Positions 53,208 to 60,476 of a stretch of 64,000 bases of DNA are shown one piece after another (positions within the stretch are counted from its first letter, which is position 1; every line of letters begins with the position of its first letter). This DNA comes from Cytophagaceae bacterium (GTDB lineage: Bacteria; Bacteroidota; Bacteroidia; Cytophagales; Cyclobacteriaceae), in assembly GCA_006969745.1 (NCBI GenBank), contig CP030886.1, positions 3,135,234 to 3,199,233 on the forward strand, in the 5' to 3' direction. The notes beneath the pieces are model-generated. The model did no database searches and was not told where the DNA came from. It was given only the letters and a program-made list of their open reading frames with translations. The translations under genes were made by a program, and so were the position numbers.

Positions 53208-53624
53208 ATGAAAATATTGATTTTAAACGGACCCAACCTAAACCTTCTTGGAAAGCGAGAGCCGGAAATCTATGGTGATAGATCGTTTGATGATTTTTTT
53301 GAAGAGCTCAAAAGTCAATTCCCTACTCATTCATTGGAGTATTATCAGTCAAATCATGAGGGTGACTTGATTGATAAGTTACACGAAGTTGGGTTCAGCT
53401 ACGATGGAGTGGTCTTTAATCCGGGAGCCTACACCCACACTTCAATAGCATTACGTGATGCCATTACGGGAATAGAGTCGCCAGTCTTCGAAGTACATAT
53501 TTCCAATCTGGCAGCAAGAGAGAGTTTTAGACAAACGAGTTATGTCAAAGATGTTTGCGTAGGATCAATCAATGGAATGGGTTTGGAAGGATATACTGTG
53601 GCGATTGAGCGGCTATTAAGCTAA
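53208..53624 (+). CDS. aroQ: 3-dehydroquinate dehydratase, type II
   Basis: Third step of the shikimate pathway. The type II dodecameric form: ILNGPNLNLLGKREPEIYG at the start with the catalytic Tyr loop, then YYQSNHEGDLIDKLHE, FNPGAYTHTSIALRDAI, and VFEVHISNLAARESFR with the active-site His. Length 138 aa is typical. It faces xerD head-to-head, an order seen often in this phylum. Its stop overlaps that of the convergent frameshifted lipoprotein gene in CTAA. Confidence 0.96.
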   Translation: MKILILNGPNLNLLGKREPEIYGDRSFDDFFEELKSQFPTHSLEYYQSNHEGDLIDKLHEVGFSYDGVVFNPGAYTHTSIALRDAITGIESPVFEVHISNLAARESFRQTSYVKDVCVGSINGMGLEGYTVAIERLLS

Positions 53625-54315
53625 TTGTGGCATTCCTCACATTCTAAGTATATGATGAATAAGAAAAGTGGTGCTGAAACCATGCCAAGTAAGATTTCGG
53701 AAGAGACGGTCATAGCTTCAGCTTTTATTTCATTATTAGGAAGCGGAAAGTCTTTATTCAATCTAGATTGTACAATTTCATCGACCCAAAAATTATGTTT
53801 AAATACTTGCTTTTCTTGCTCATTATCTGTGAAAATGACTAATTGAGATGTGAATTTTTTTACTGAATTTTCTTTATGAAAGGTGTATTTTCGAGCCTTT
53901 CTGTTTCCAATTCTAAATGGCTTGAATTCTTGATTCTTAAGCTTTTCGAAAGAATTGCCTAGCGAATGAAATCTTATCTTTTTCTCCTTGTTTGAATAAA
54001 TAATAGCCAAGGCATTCATATCTGCAAGAACTCGAGGACCTCTTAACGAATCATCTTCAAATAGTGTAATAGTATCATTATTAACAATGACTTTAGATTT
54101 TGTGAGATCTAAATAAACATCTTCTTCCCTCGATTTTTGAGGTTTATTATCATATCTCCGGTTGATGTGAATTCATAATTCACCAGGATAGAATTCTGAT
54201 AATCAAAAGATTGATCATCTATATTTTTATCCAATGCACTGTTATACGAAAAATATTGGTATTTGCAGCTGGCTAAAACTATACCTAATACAAGCATAAG
54301 TGGAATTGACCTCAT
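53621..54315 (-). pseudogene. Lipoprotein gene split by a one-base frameshift
   Basis: Two pieces read on the minus strand. The first (54315 to 54109) begins with a lipoprotein signal (MRSIPLMLVLGIVLASC) and ends soon after INLKNRGKKMFI. In another frame the reading is open from about 54135 to 53621 and continues KSREEDVYLDLTKSKV, NNDTITLFEDDSLRGP, ADMNALAIIYSN and on to a hydrophobic C-terminus (ILLGMVSAPLFLFIIYLE). Adding one A to the run of five (T5 on the plus strand, 54134-54138) joins them into a 232-residue protein (about). The split is therefore a deletion in a homopolymer: a real mutation or a sequence error. Family not recognised. Confidence 0.75.
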
Positions 54316-54375
54316 AGCGTTCAATTTTCAATTAGTATGCCAAAAACTTGACTGTATTTTTCTTACCCATTTCTT

Positions 54376-54383
54376 TACGTTTG
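54376..54383 (+). promoter_or_regulatory. Possible -7 element of the EF-hand gene (TACGTTTG)
   Basis: TACGTTTG matches TAnnTTTG and lies 80 bases upstream of the EF-hand ATG. A TTGAC stands 25 bp upstream, longer than the usual spacing. The rest of the spacer (54325-54463) shows nothing else. Confidence 0.35.
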
Positions 54384-54463
54384 AGCGATATTAGGCTTCA
54401 TTTATCGAATTTTTAAGTGCTGGCTTAAAAACTCATATTAACTTTCACTCAAATCCCCGCCTT

Positions 54464-55006
54464 ATGACTGACCTGCAGAGACAAAAAGTTTTACATTTCT
54501 TCAACGTCCTTGATAATAACGGAAACGGTGTTCTTGAAAAGGATGACTTTGAGCTTGTTGGAGAAACAATGAGTGATATTATCGGATTTAGCGATAATGC
54601 TAGAGAACGACTGCTTCTGAAGCTTAAAGCGCATGGGCTATTTGTTCAAATACTAAGAGATATTAACAAAGAAGAAGCAGAATTGACCCCAGAGGAATGG
54701 GTTAGATTCTTTGATGAGATTGTTCTCTCTCAACCAAACGATTATGTAAATCAATCTTCTACCTACCTATTTTCATTGTTTGATCAAGACGGGGATGGAC
54801 ATATCGATGAACGAGAGTATCTGGATATGTTCAAAGCATATGGCCTTTACATGTCGGTTGCAAAAAAAGCTTTTGATATGCTGGACATCAACGGAGATGG
54901 ACGGATCAGTGGTGGCGAGCTGGTAAAGGCCTTTGAAGACTTTTTCATGTCAGATGATGAAAAAGCACCCGGAAATTGGATTTTTGGTGACTGGAGAAAC
55001 AGTTAA
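54464..55006 (+). CDS. EF-hand calcium-binding protein
   Basis: A 180-residue cytosolic protein with three canonical EF-hand loops: DNNGNGVLEKDD (residues 17-28), DQDGDGHIDERE (107-118) and DINGDGRISGGE (141-152), plus a degenerate one near 60-80. The layout resembles calerythrin or sarcoplasmic calcium-binding proteins, which buffer or sense calcium. No signal peptide is present. It stands alone, 24 bp before the stop of the convergent DUF1059 gene. The role in this organism is unknown; calcium buffering is the simplest idea. Confidence 0.92.
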   Translation: MTDLQRQKVLHFFNVLDNNGNGVLEKDDFELVGETMSDIIGFSDNARERLLLKLKAHGLFVQILRDINKEEAELTPEEWVRFFDEIVLSQPNDYVNQSSTYLFSLFDQDGDGHIDEREYLDMFKAYGLYMSVAKKAFDMLDINGDGRISGGELVKAFEDFFMSDDEKAPGNWIFGDWRNS

Positions 55007-55030
55007 AGTACGGCTTATTCAAAGTTTGAT

Positions 55031-55258
55031 TTAAAGAGATTCAAATACCTTCTTTTTATTATCATACCATTCATGCATCGCTTCTGGTGACTTCATTAAT
55101 TCTCGCATCTCATTCATCGCCATTAGGTGCGCTTCATCTCCTTGTTGATACATTTCCATTCCGTGTTGTTTACTAAGTTCAGCCATTTCTTCAAAAGTGC
55201 TTGCATGAAATTCAAGATCACATGCTCCTCCTAGTTGTTTACAGGTCATCGTTTTCAT
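55031..55258 (-). CDS. DUF1059-type small protein
   Basis: Start chosen at 55258 (MKTMTCKQLGGACDLEFHA), which overlaps the end of the SRPBCC gene by 20 bp; a longer open frame upstream is a shadow of that gene. The 75-residue protein has the family's CKQLGGACDLEFHASTFEEMAELSKQHG start with two Cys and a helical tail ending MHEWYDNKKKVFESL. It is the third gene of the ArsR-SRPBCC operon. No function is known; the Cys pair and small size suggest a thiol or metal role, which is inference. Confidence 0.78.
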   Translation of the reverse strand: MKTMTCKQLGGACDLEFHASTFEEMAELSKQHGMEMYQQGDEAHLMAMNEMRELMKSPEAMHEWYDNKKKVFESL

Positions 55259-55739
55259 TTGCTTCTTTTTTAGCGTTTTGAGATAGTCCGATAATTTTTT
55301 CAGCAAGGAAATGAGCAAGACGGTCAAAGACCGAACCCCAACCATTATATACTCCCATTTTTTCTTGCTGAAGTTTATATTCTTCGGTTTCATGAATCAC
55401 CTTAAAGGTAAAAGCCGTCTGATTTTCCTTTCGCTCAAGCAGGATTTCCATAACAACCCCTTCAGTCATGGGGAGAAAATTTGCGGTCGTTACTAGTTTG
55501 TTCGGTGGATCGATTTCCAGGTATTTTCCTTCCGCAATGAAATCCTTGCCGCCAGGCATGGCCATGATGTACTTCCAATGGCCATCAACTTCGAAGTGAT
55601 GTTCGATAATTGTTGTTTCAATACCGTCTGGCCCCCACCATTTGATGATGTGATCAGCCTGGGTCCAGGCCTCCCATACAAGCTCGATTGGCGCATCAAA
55701 TAGGCGATTAATGGTGATGGTTTTAAGATCGTTGGTCAT
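55239..55739 (-). CDS. SRPBCC (AHSA1-type) domain protein
   Basis: A 166-residue single START-like/AHSA1 domain: RLFDAPIELVWEAWTQADHIIKWWGPDG at the start (the WWGP motif), GHWKYIMAMPGGKDF, and YNGWGSVFDRLAHFLAE at the end. Such proteins have a deep hydrophobic pocket and may bind small molecules; they are commonly encoded next to an ArsR regulator, as here, where the ArsR gene overlaps its start by 17 bp. The C-terminal tail of about 13 residues overlaps the next gene. Substrate unknown. Confidence 0.92.
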   Translation of the reverse strand: MTNDLKTITINRLFDAPIELVWEAWTQADHIIKWWGPDGIETTIIEHHFEVDGHWKYIMAMPGGKDFIAEGKYLEIDPPNKLVTTANFLPMTEGVVMEILLERKENQTAFTFKVIHETEEYKLQQEKMGVYNGWGSVFDRLAHFLAEKIIGLSQNAKKEANENDDL

Positions 55740-56064
55740 TGCGTTCAGATTTAAGTTTCATTAAGTATTCTTCAAAGGAGTCAATACGTTCTTCCCATAG
55801 CTTTTTGTATTGCTCAATCCACATAAAAGCAGGAATCAATTCAGCCGGTTGTATAGCACAATATCTTTCCCGACCCTTTTTTGTAACCTCAACCAATCCG
55901 CATTCTTTTAGAAACTTAATTTGCTGTGAGACCGCAGGTCTGCTGATATCAAACTTATCTGCCAGCGAGTTTAGGTTTTGTGGTTCCTCTGACAATAATT
56001 CAATTATCTGTCTTCTGGTTGGATCGGCTATTGCCTGGAATACATCTCTCCTTGAATTCATCAA
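55723..56064 (-). CDS. ArsR-family winged-helix repressor
   Basis: A 113-residue winged-helix protein: RDVFQAIADPTRRQIIELLSEEP, then NLNSLADKFDISRPAVSQQIKFLKECGLVEVTKKGRERYC with the recognition helix around residues 40-60. No metal-binding ELCVCDL motif is seen, so it is an SdpR-like member that senses something other than metals. First gene of a three-gene overlapping operon (ArsR, SRPBCC, DUF1059). Two inverted-repeat operators (56068-56083 and 56094-56109) directly upstream strongly suggest autoregulation. Either ATG (56064 or 56061) could be the start. Confidence 0.93.
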   Translation of the reverse strand: MMNSRRDVFQAIADPTRRQIIELLSEEPQNLNSLADKFDISRPAVSQQIKFLKECGLVEVTKKGRERYCAIQPAELIPAFMWIEQYKKLWEERIDSFEEYLMKLKSERNDQRS

Positions 56065-56067
56065 TAT

Positions 56068-56083
56068 GTAAGTATTTGCTTAC
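56068..56083. promoter_or_regulatory. Proximal ArsR operator (inverted repeat)
   Basis: A 16-base imperfect palindrome, GTAAGTATTTGCTTAC, with 5-bp arms GTAAG/CTTAC and a 6-base centre. It begins 4 bases upstream of the ArsR start codon region, so repressor bound here would block transcription. A second copy stands 26 bp upstream. Confidence 0.7.
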
Positions 56084-56093
56084 AATTATATAA

Positions 56094-56109
56094 GTAAGTA
56101 TTTACTTAC
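56094..56109. promoter_or_regulatory. Distal ArsR operator (inverted repeat)
   Basis: A 16-base palindrome GTAAGTATTTACTTAC with the same arms as the proximal site. Centres of the two sites are 26 bp apart, about 2.5 helical turns. The match between sites is 15 of 16 bases, which is much better than chance for neighbouring AT-rich DNA. Confidence 0.7.
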
Positions 56110-56131
56110 GCAAGTATTGTGTATAAAAAAA

Positions 56132-56151
56132 CCACCTTCATTCGAAGGTGG
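56132..56151 (-). terminator. Terminator of the sortilin-like gene
   Basis: An 8-bp perfect stem CCACCTTC/GAAGGTGG (56132-56139 with 56144-56151) with a 4-base loop, followed on the minus strand by a run of seven T. It lies 26 bases after the stop at 56178 and just before the ArsR operators, so it separates the two units. Confidence 0.85.
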
Positions 56152-56177
56152 CTTCTTGTACCATTAGTTATTTAATC

Positions 56178-59075
56178 CTATTCCTTTCTACCCGGTCTCT
56201 CCCTCGGTTTTTTGATTGTGAAAGGCGTCTCTACATTGGTTTCACCCAAAGTAATCCTCACCGTATATTCACCTGCGATTAGATGGAAGTCGCCATTTTC
56301 TGCTTCCTCATAATCTTCTTTCTCTTCATCACTTAGTAATTCCTTAAATGATGAGTCAGTTTCTAAGCCTATTTCAACAATATTTAAGCCTTTATCGGCT
56401 GCTATGTCCTTCGAAGATACTACTTCATCTTTATATATAATTTCAATTTTTCCATCCGCCTGCGAATTTGAATAGAAGTTTACATATGTTGTCGCCCTTA
56501 TAACATCTCCCCATGTCCATGTTTTGCTTCCCCATCTCGAATTGAAAGTAACTTCTTCCATAGGAAAAGCATGAATTGATTTAGCTAATATCTCATCGTT
56601 TATTTGCTGAATAAGTGAAACATCACCTATATAAATACCTCGACCATGCGTACCCAATACAAGATCTTTTTCTCTTGGATGTACGATTAGGTCATGCACA
56701 GGTGTATTTGGTAGCCCTTCGGCAAAAGCTTGATAACTACTTCCTCCATTGAGGGAAACATATACTCCATGGTCTGTTCCTACGTAGATAATGTTTTCAT
56801 TTTCCGGATCTTCCTTAACTACATTCACCGGCTCGTTTGGCAAATTACCTGAAATGTTTTTCCAGCTTTTCCCATAATTATCGCTTCGATAAACTAGTGC
56901 TTGAAAATTATCCCATCGATAGCCATTGAGTGAAGCATAAACCCTTTCCTCCTTGTGTTGTGATGCCTCTACCGTACTTACCCAGTAATTTAATGGGAGG
57001 CCATCTGTAATTTTGTTCCAGCTATCACCTACGTCATCTGATCGATGGATTAGACCATCGTCACTGCCGACATATATAAGTCCAAAGCGAGTAGGTGATT
57101 CTGAAATTGTGGTCAATGTACCATAACTAACATCTCCCTTTTTGCCTCCTTTCGTAAGGTCATCACTTAAGGTCTCAAAGTTTTCGCCCATGTCCATTGA
57201 CCTGTGGAAGCGGTTACTACCGAAGTACACAATATCCTGGTTATGTCTCGATAGTGTTATTGGTGCCTCCCAATTCCACCGATAGGGAGAATCGCCGAGT
57301 GTATGGCGAGGTGTGATATATTTTCTTTCTCCCGTTTTAGTGTTCAGGCGGAAATAGTTTCCAAATTGATAACCTGTATAAACGGTGACATTATCACGAG
57401 TATCCACGGCGACTTGCATGCCATCTCCTCCCATAATTCTTTCGTATGGATATCTTCCTTCTTGATACCATCGACGAGAATATTCATAGTTGCTGGGTCC
57501 TTTCCAGACCCCATTGTCCTGAAGTCCGCCATATACATTATAAGGTTCCTCCATATCAACTGCTATAGAATAGAATTGACCCACGGAAGGTGAGTTGCAG
57601 TTTATCCACGTAGCACCTGTATCAAAACTGATATATACGCCTCCATCATTTCCTAAAATCAAATGCTTAGAATCTTTCGGATTAATCCATAAGGCATGAT
57701 GGTCAACGTGTACGTTATCTTCATTTATACTTTTAAACGTTTTGCCGCCATCATCTGATCGAACGATTGGTACACCCATGGTGTAGATCACGTTTGGATC
57801 TTGCCCATCTACACGAACCTGGCCGAAATAGTAACCATAGGAGAAAATCATACTTTCAATGTAGTCTTCATGGGTTTTTGTCCATGTTTTACCTGCATCA
57901 TTTGAACGGTACATTTCACCTCCCTTTACCGGAGTATCAAAAAGTAGTGAATTGGCGTCTTCAGTATAAATAACCAGATCAACCGGTTTAACCTTCCCGG
58001 ATTCAACATCTTTCTTGATATCAACTGCATTGTAGTTTCTTGGGAATCCATTGTTGTCTAAAAATTCATTGATGGCAGAGTTTTCAAGAGCTAAAAACTG
58101 CTGATTATTCATTGCCCTAAGTTGATCTTTTGTCAATCCTTCAGATTCATCCTGATCATCTTTTTCTCGTCGGTCCTGATTATCAAGTATTGCGTAAACA
58201 ATATTTTTATCCGAAGGAGCAAATGCCAGTCCTATTCGGCCAGTTCCGTTGGTATCAGGAAACCCTGAATCATCTGCGATTTCACTCCAGGTGTTGCCAC
58301 CATCCGCAGATCTGTAAATGGCAGTTCCACTGCCTGCCTCTTCAAAGTTCCAGGCTTTTCTTTCTTTTTCCCATGCTGCCGCAATTAAAACATCAGGATT
58401 TTCAGGATGTATGATCATATCTACGATGCCTGTTCGATTATTGACAAACAAAGTCTTATTCCAAGTTTTACCTCCATCAGTTGATTTGTATACTCCACGC
58501 TCAGAGTTTTCTGAGTACAGATGACCTAAAGCACCAACCCAGATCGTATTCGGGTCAGATGGGTGGATAAGTATACGTCCGATGTGATGAGTCTCTGTGA
58601 GGCCTATGTTTTCCCACGATTTTCCATTATCTGACGATTTAAACATGCCGTATCCTGAATAAGAAGACCGACTCGAATTATTTTCACCCGACCCAACATA
58701 CACCACATTATTAGCCCAGTCGACAGCAATATCTCCGATTGTCATTACTATCTGATTATCAAAAAGTGGCTCGAATGAGGTGCCATTGTTTTCGGTTTCC
58801 CATAATGATCCGGATGCATATGCAACATAAAAATGAGATGGATCTGCGGGATCGACCTCTAGATCTACCACTCGGCCACTCATTACTGTGGGACCAACAT
58901 TTCTGAATGGCACATTTTTGACTAGTGAGCTTTCTTCAAGCTTAAGACGCTGCTGATATCCTTTCCAACGTTCTTCTGCTGGGGTAGCGTTTGGAATATC
59001 AGATGATTTTTTCTTTCGTTGAGCTGGTAAAATATTAACCATGCTCATAAAGAGAAGTAGATAAATGATTCTCAT
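56178..59075 (-). CDS. Exported sortilin/BNR-type propeller protein
   Basis: A 965-residue protein with a signal peptide (MRIIYLLLFMSMVNILPAQ). The bulk is a VPS10/sortilin-like multi-bladed propeller with Asp-box repeats (SSDNGKSWENIG, STDGGKTWNKTLF, SADGGNTWSEIA, SNDAGKTWTKTHE, SLNGGSSYQAFAEG) and the segment NVPFRNVGPTVMSGRVVDLEVDP near the start. The C-terminus (KDEVVSSKDIAADKG, AGEYTVRITLGETNVETPFTI) is a small beta-domain and not a type IX sorting domain. Probably periplasmic or outer membrane. Family members are often labelled glycosyl hydrolase, but no catalytic residues support this. Confidence 0.88.
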   Translation of the reverse strand: MRIIYLLLFMSMVNILPAQRKKKSSDIPNATPAEERWKGYQQRLKLEESSLVKNVPFRNVGPTVMSGRVVDLEVDPADPSHFYVAYASGSLWETENNGTSFEPLFDNQIVMTIGDIAVDWANNVVYVGSGENNSSRSSYSGYGMFKSSDNGKSWENIGLTETHHIGRILIHPSDPNTIWVGALGHLYSENSERGVYKSTDGGKTWNKTLFVNNRTGIVDMIIHPENPDVLIAAAWEKERKAWNFEEAGSGTAIYRSADGGNTWSEIADDSGFPDTNGTGRIGLAFAPSDKNIVYAILDNQDRREKDDQDESEGLTKDQLRAMNNQQFLALENSAINEFLDNNGFPRNYNAVDIKKDVESGKVKPVDLVIYTEDANSLLFDTPVKGGEMYRSNDAGKTWTKTHEDYIESMIFSYGYYFGQVRVDGQDPNVIYTMGVPIVRSDDGGKTFKSINEDNVHVDHHALWINPKDSKHLILGNDGGVYISFDTGATWINCNSPSVGQFYSIAVDMEEPYNVYGGLQDNGVWKGPSNYEYSRRWYQEGRYPYERIMGGDGMQVAVDTRDNVTVYTGYQFGNYFRLNTKTGERKYITPRHTLGDSPYRWNWEAPITLSRHNQDIVYFGSNRFHRSMDMGENFETLSDDLTKGGKKGDVSYGTLTTISESPTRFGLIYVGSDDGLIHRSDDVGDSWNKITDGLPLNYWVSTVEASQHKEERVYASLNGYRWDNFQALVYRSDNYGKSWKNISGNLPNEPVNVVKEDPENENIIYVGTDHGVYVSLNGGSSYQAFAEGLPNTPVHDLIVHPREKDLVLGTHGRGIYIGDVSLIQQINDEILAKSIHAFPMEEVTFNSRWGSKTWTWGDVIRATTYVNFYSNSQADGKIEIIYKDEVVSSKDIAADKGLNIVEIGLETDSSFKELLSDEEKEDYEEAENGDFHLIAGEYTVRITLGETNVETPFTIKKPRERPGRKE

Positions 59076-59142
59076 GAGGTTAGATTTTTTGATAAGTTAG
59101 TAAGTATAAAAATTAAACGCTCTGAAACCAACCTTAAAACAT

Positions 59143-60138
59143 ATGAAGAAGTATATCTGGATATTAGCGGTGGTCACTTGCGGATGCACAGCAACTGTCG
59201 AAATGGAGAATGATGGATCACAAGAGGATTTACCTGAACCAAATTATACGCTTACCTCTGATCAGACGCACAATAAATGGAGCAAATCAATTGAACCTGT
59301 TTTGAAAATTGAGTCGGGAGAGGTAGTCGAGATAAGTACAGAAGAGGCTACAGATGGTCAATTAACGCTTGATTCGGATACATCTGACCTTATGAATTTA
59401 AGTTTTGATCCCATTCATCCATTAACTGGTCCAATCTATATTAATGGTGCAAAACCTGGTGACGTGATTGCGGTGACATTACATAAGATTGAGATTGGAG
59501 ATTGGGGATGGACGGCGATTTTGCCTGGTTTCGGGTTTCTAGCTGATGAATTTACAGACCCATACCTTCGGACATTTGAATTGACAGGAAAAAATAATGT
59601 GCGATTTGCAGATGGAATCAATATACCGTTGAGGCCGTTTCCTGGGGTTTTAGGAGTTGCCCCAAATACTGATTCTTTATTGTCTACTATTCCACCCAGA
59701 GCCAATGGGGGCAATATGGACGATCCGAATATTGTTGAGGGCACCACGGTTTATTTGCCAGTTTTTGTGGAAGGCGCACTTTTTTCTATTGGCGATGCTC
59801 ATGCTGCACAGGGACTTGGAGAAGTATGCGGAACGGCTGTTGAAGCTCCGATGAAATTTTTGGTGGAGATTACTCTTCTAAAAGATAAAAGTATAGAAGA
59901 ACCGCAGTATGAAAATGATGATGTTTATGCTGTCACAGCATTTGCAACAACTACCGATGAGGCCGCTAAAAAGGCCACGAGATATATGATTGATTATCTA
60001 ACGACTAATCATGGCTTAAGTAGAAATGATGCCTATATGCTGTGCTCTTTGGCTGGTGATTTGAAAATTGCTGAAGTTGTAGATGTCCCTCATATGCTAG
60101 TAACAATGTCAATAAACAAAGAAGTTTTATCCAAATGA
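59143..60138 (+). CDS. Acetamidase/formamidase family protein, exported
   Basis: Starts with a lipoprotein-type signal (MKKYIWILAVVTCGC). The family body is clear: PVLKIESGEVVEISTEEATDGQ, HPLTGPIYINGAKPGDVIAVTL, GNMDDPNIVEGTTVYLPVFVEGALFSIGDAHAAQGLGEVCG and the late YMLCSLAGDLKIAEVVD. Family members hydrolyse short amides such as formamide and acetamide to ammonia and an acid. The exported location is unusual for a cytoplasmic amide-degrading enzyme, but many Bacteroidota copies carry signals. Its stop overlaps the arsC start by 4 bp (ATGA). Confidence 0.9.
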   Translation: MKKYIWILAVVTCGCTATVEMENDGSQEDLPEPNYTLTSDQTHNKWSKSIEPVLKIESGEVVEISTEEATDGQLTLDSDTSDLMNLSFDPIHPLTGPIYINGAKPGDVIAVTLHKIEIGDWGWTAILPGFGFLADEFTDPYLRTFELTGKNNVRFADGINIPLRPFPGVLGVAPNTDSLLSTIPPRANGGNMDDPNIVEGTTVYLPVFVEGALFSIGDAHAAQGLGEVCGTAVEAPMKFLVEITLLKDKSIEEPQYENDDVYAVTAFATTTDEAAKKATRYMIDYLTTNHGLSRNDAYMLCSLAGDLKIAEVVDVPHMLVTMSINKEVLSK

Positions 60139-60476
60139 TAACTATTTACCATAACCCACGCTGCTCCAAGAGCAGACAAACTTTAGGTTTGATAGAAGGA
60201 AAAGGCAAAGACTTTGTGGTGAAAGAGTATTTAAAAAATCCACCATCAAAGTCTGAATTGGAAGAAGTAATTGAGAAGCTCGGAATTTCTCCGGAACAAT
60301 TGATTAGAAAAGGAGAGCCGGATTACAAAGAAAACTTTAGGGGCAAGAAACTGACTGATTCAGAATGGATTGATGCGATGATAAAATATCCAAAGCTCAT
60401 TGAGAGACCAATCGTCATTGATGGTAGTAAAGCAGTGCTTGGTCGACCACCGGAAAACGTGTTGGAATTACTATGA
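60135..60476 (+). CDS. arsC: ArsC-family (Spx/arsenate reductase-like) protein
   Basis: A 113-residue thioredoxin-fold protein with the ArsC signature ITIYHNPRCSKSRQT (Cys10) and a later IERPIVIDGSKAVLGRPPENVLELL. In glutaredoxin-linked arsenate reductases Cys10 attacks arsenate; this protein also fits the YffB/Spx-like group, so arsenate activity is not certain. Translation is coupled on both sides by ATGA overlaps, with the acetamidase upstream and a quinone oxidoreductase downstream. No arsB, arsA or arsR partner adjoins it in this operon. Confidence 0.85.
   Translation: MITIYHNPRCSKSRQTLGLIEGKGKDFVVKEYLKNPPSKSELEEVIEKLGISPEQLIRKGEPDYKENFRGKKLTDSEWIDAMIKYPKLIERPIVIDGSKAVLGRPPENVLELL

Noticed and set aside
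53621..54324. Two independent small genes (132 and 71 aa)
   Set aside because: The second frame is open upstream of its first ATG, and one base restores a single lipoprotein frame, so a split gene is the better reading.
55239..55393. A 120-residue start for the DUF1059-type gene
   Set aside because: The upstream 45 codons are basic, low-complexity sequence within the SRPBCC gene in another frame; the family start is at 55258.
60135..60476. Arsenic-resistance operon
   Set aside because: Only an ArsC-like gene is present; neighbours are unrelated and the ArsR regulator at 55.7 kb lacks a metal site and belongs to another operon.
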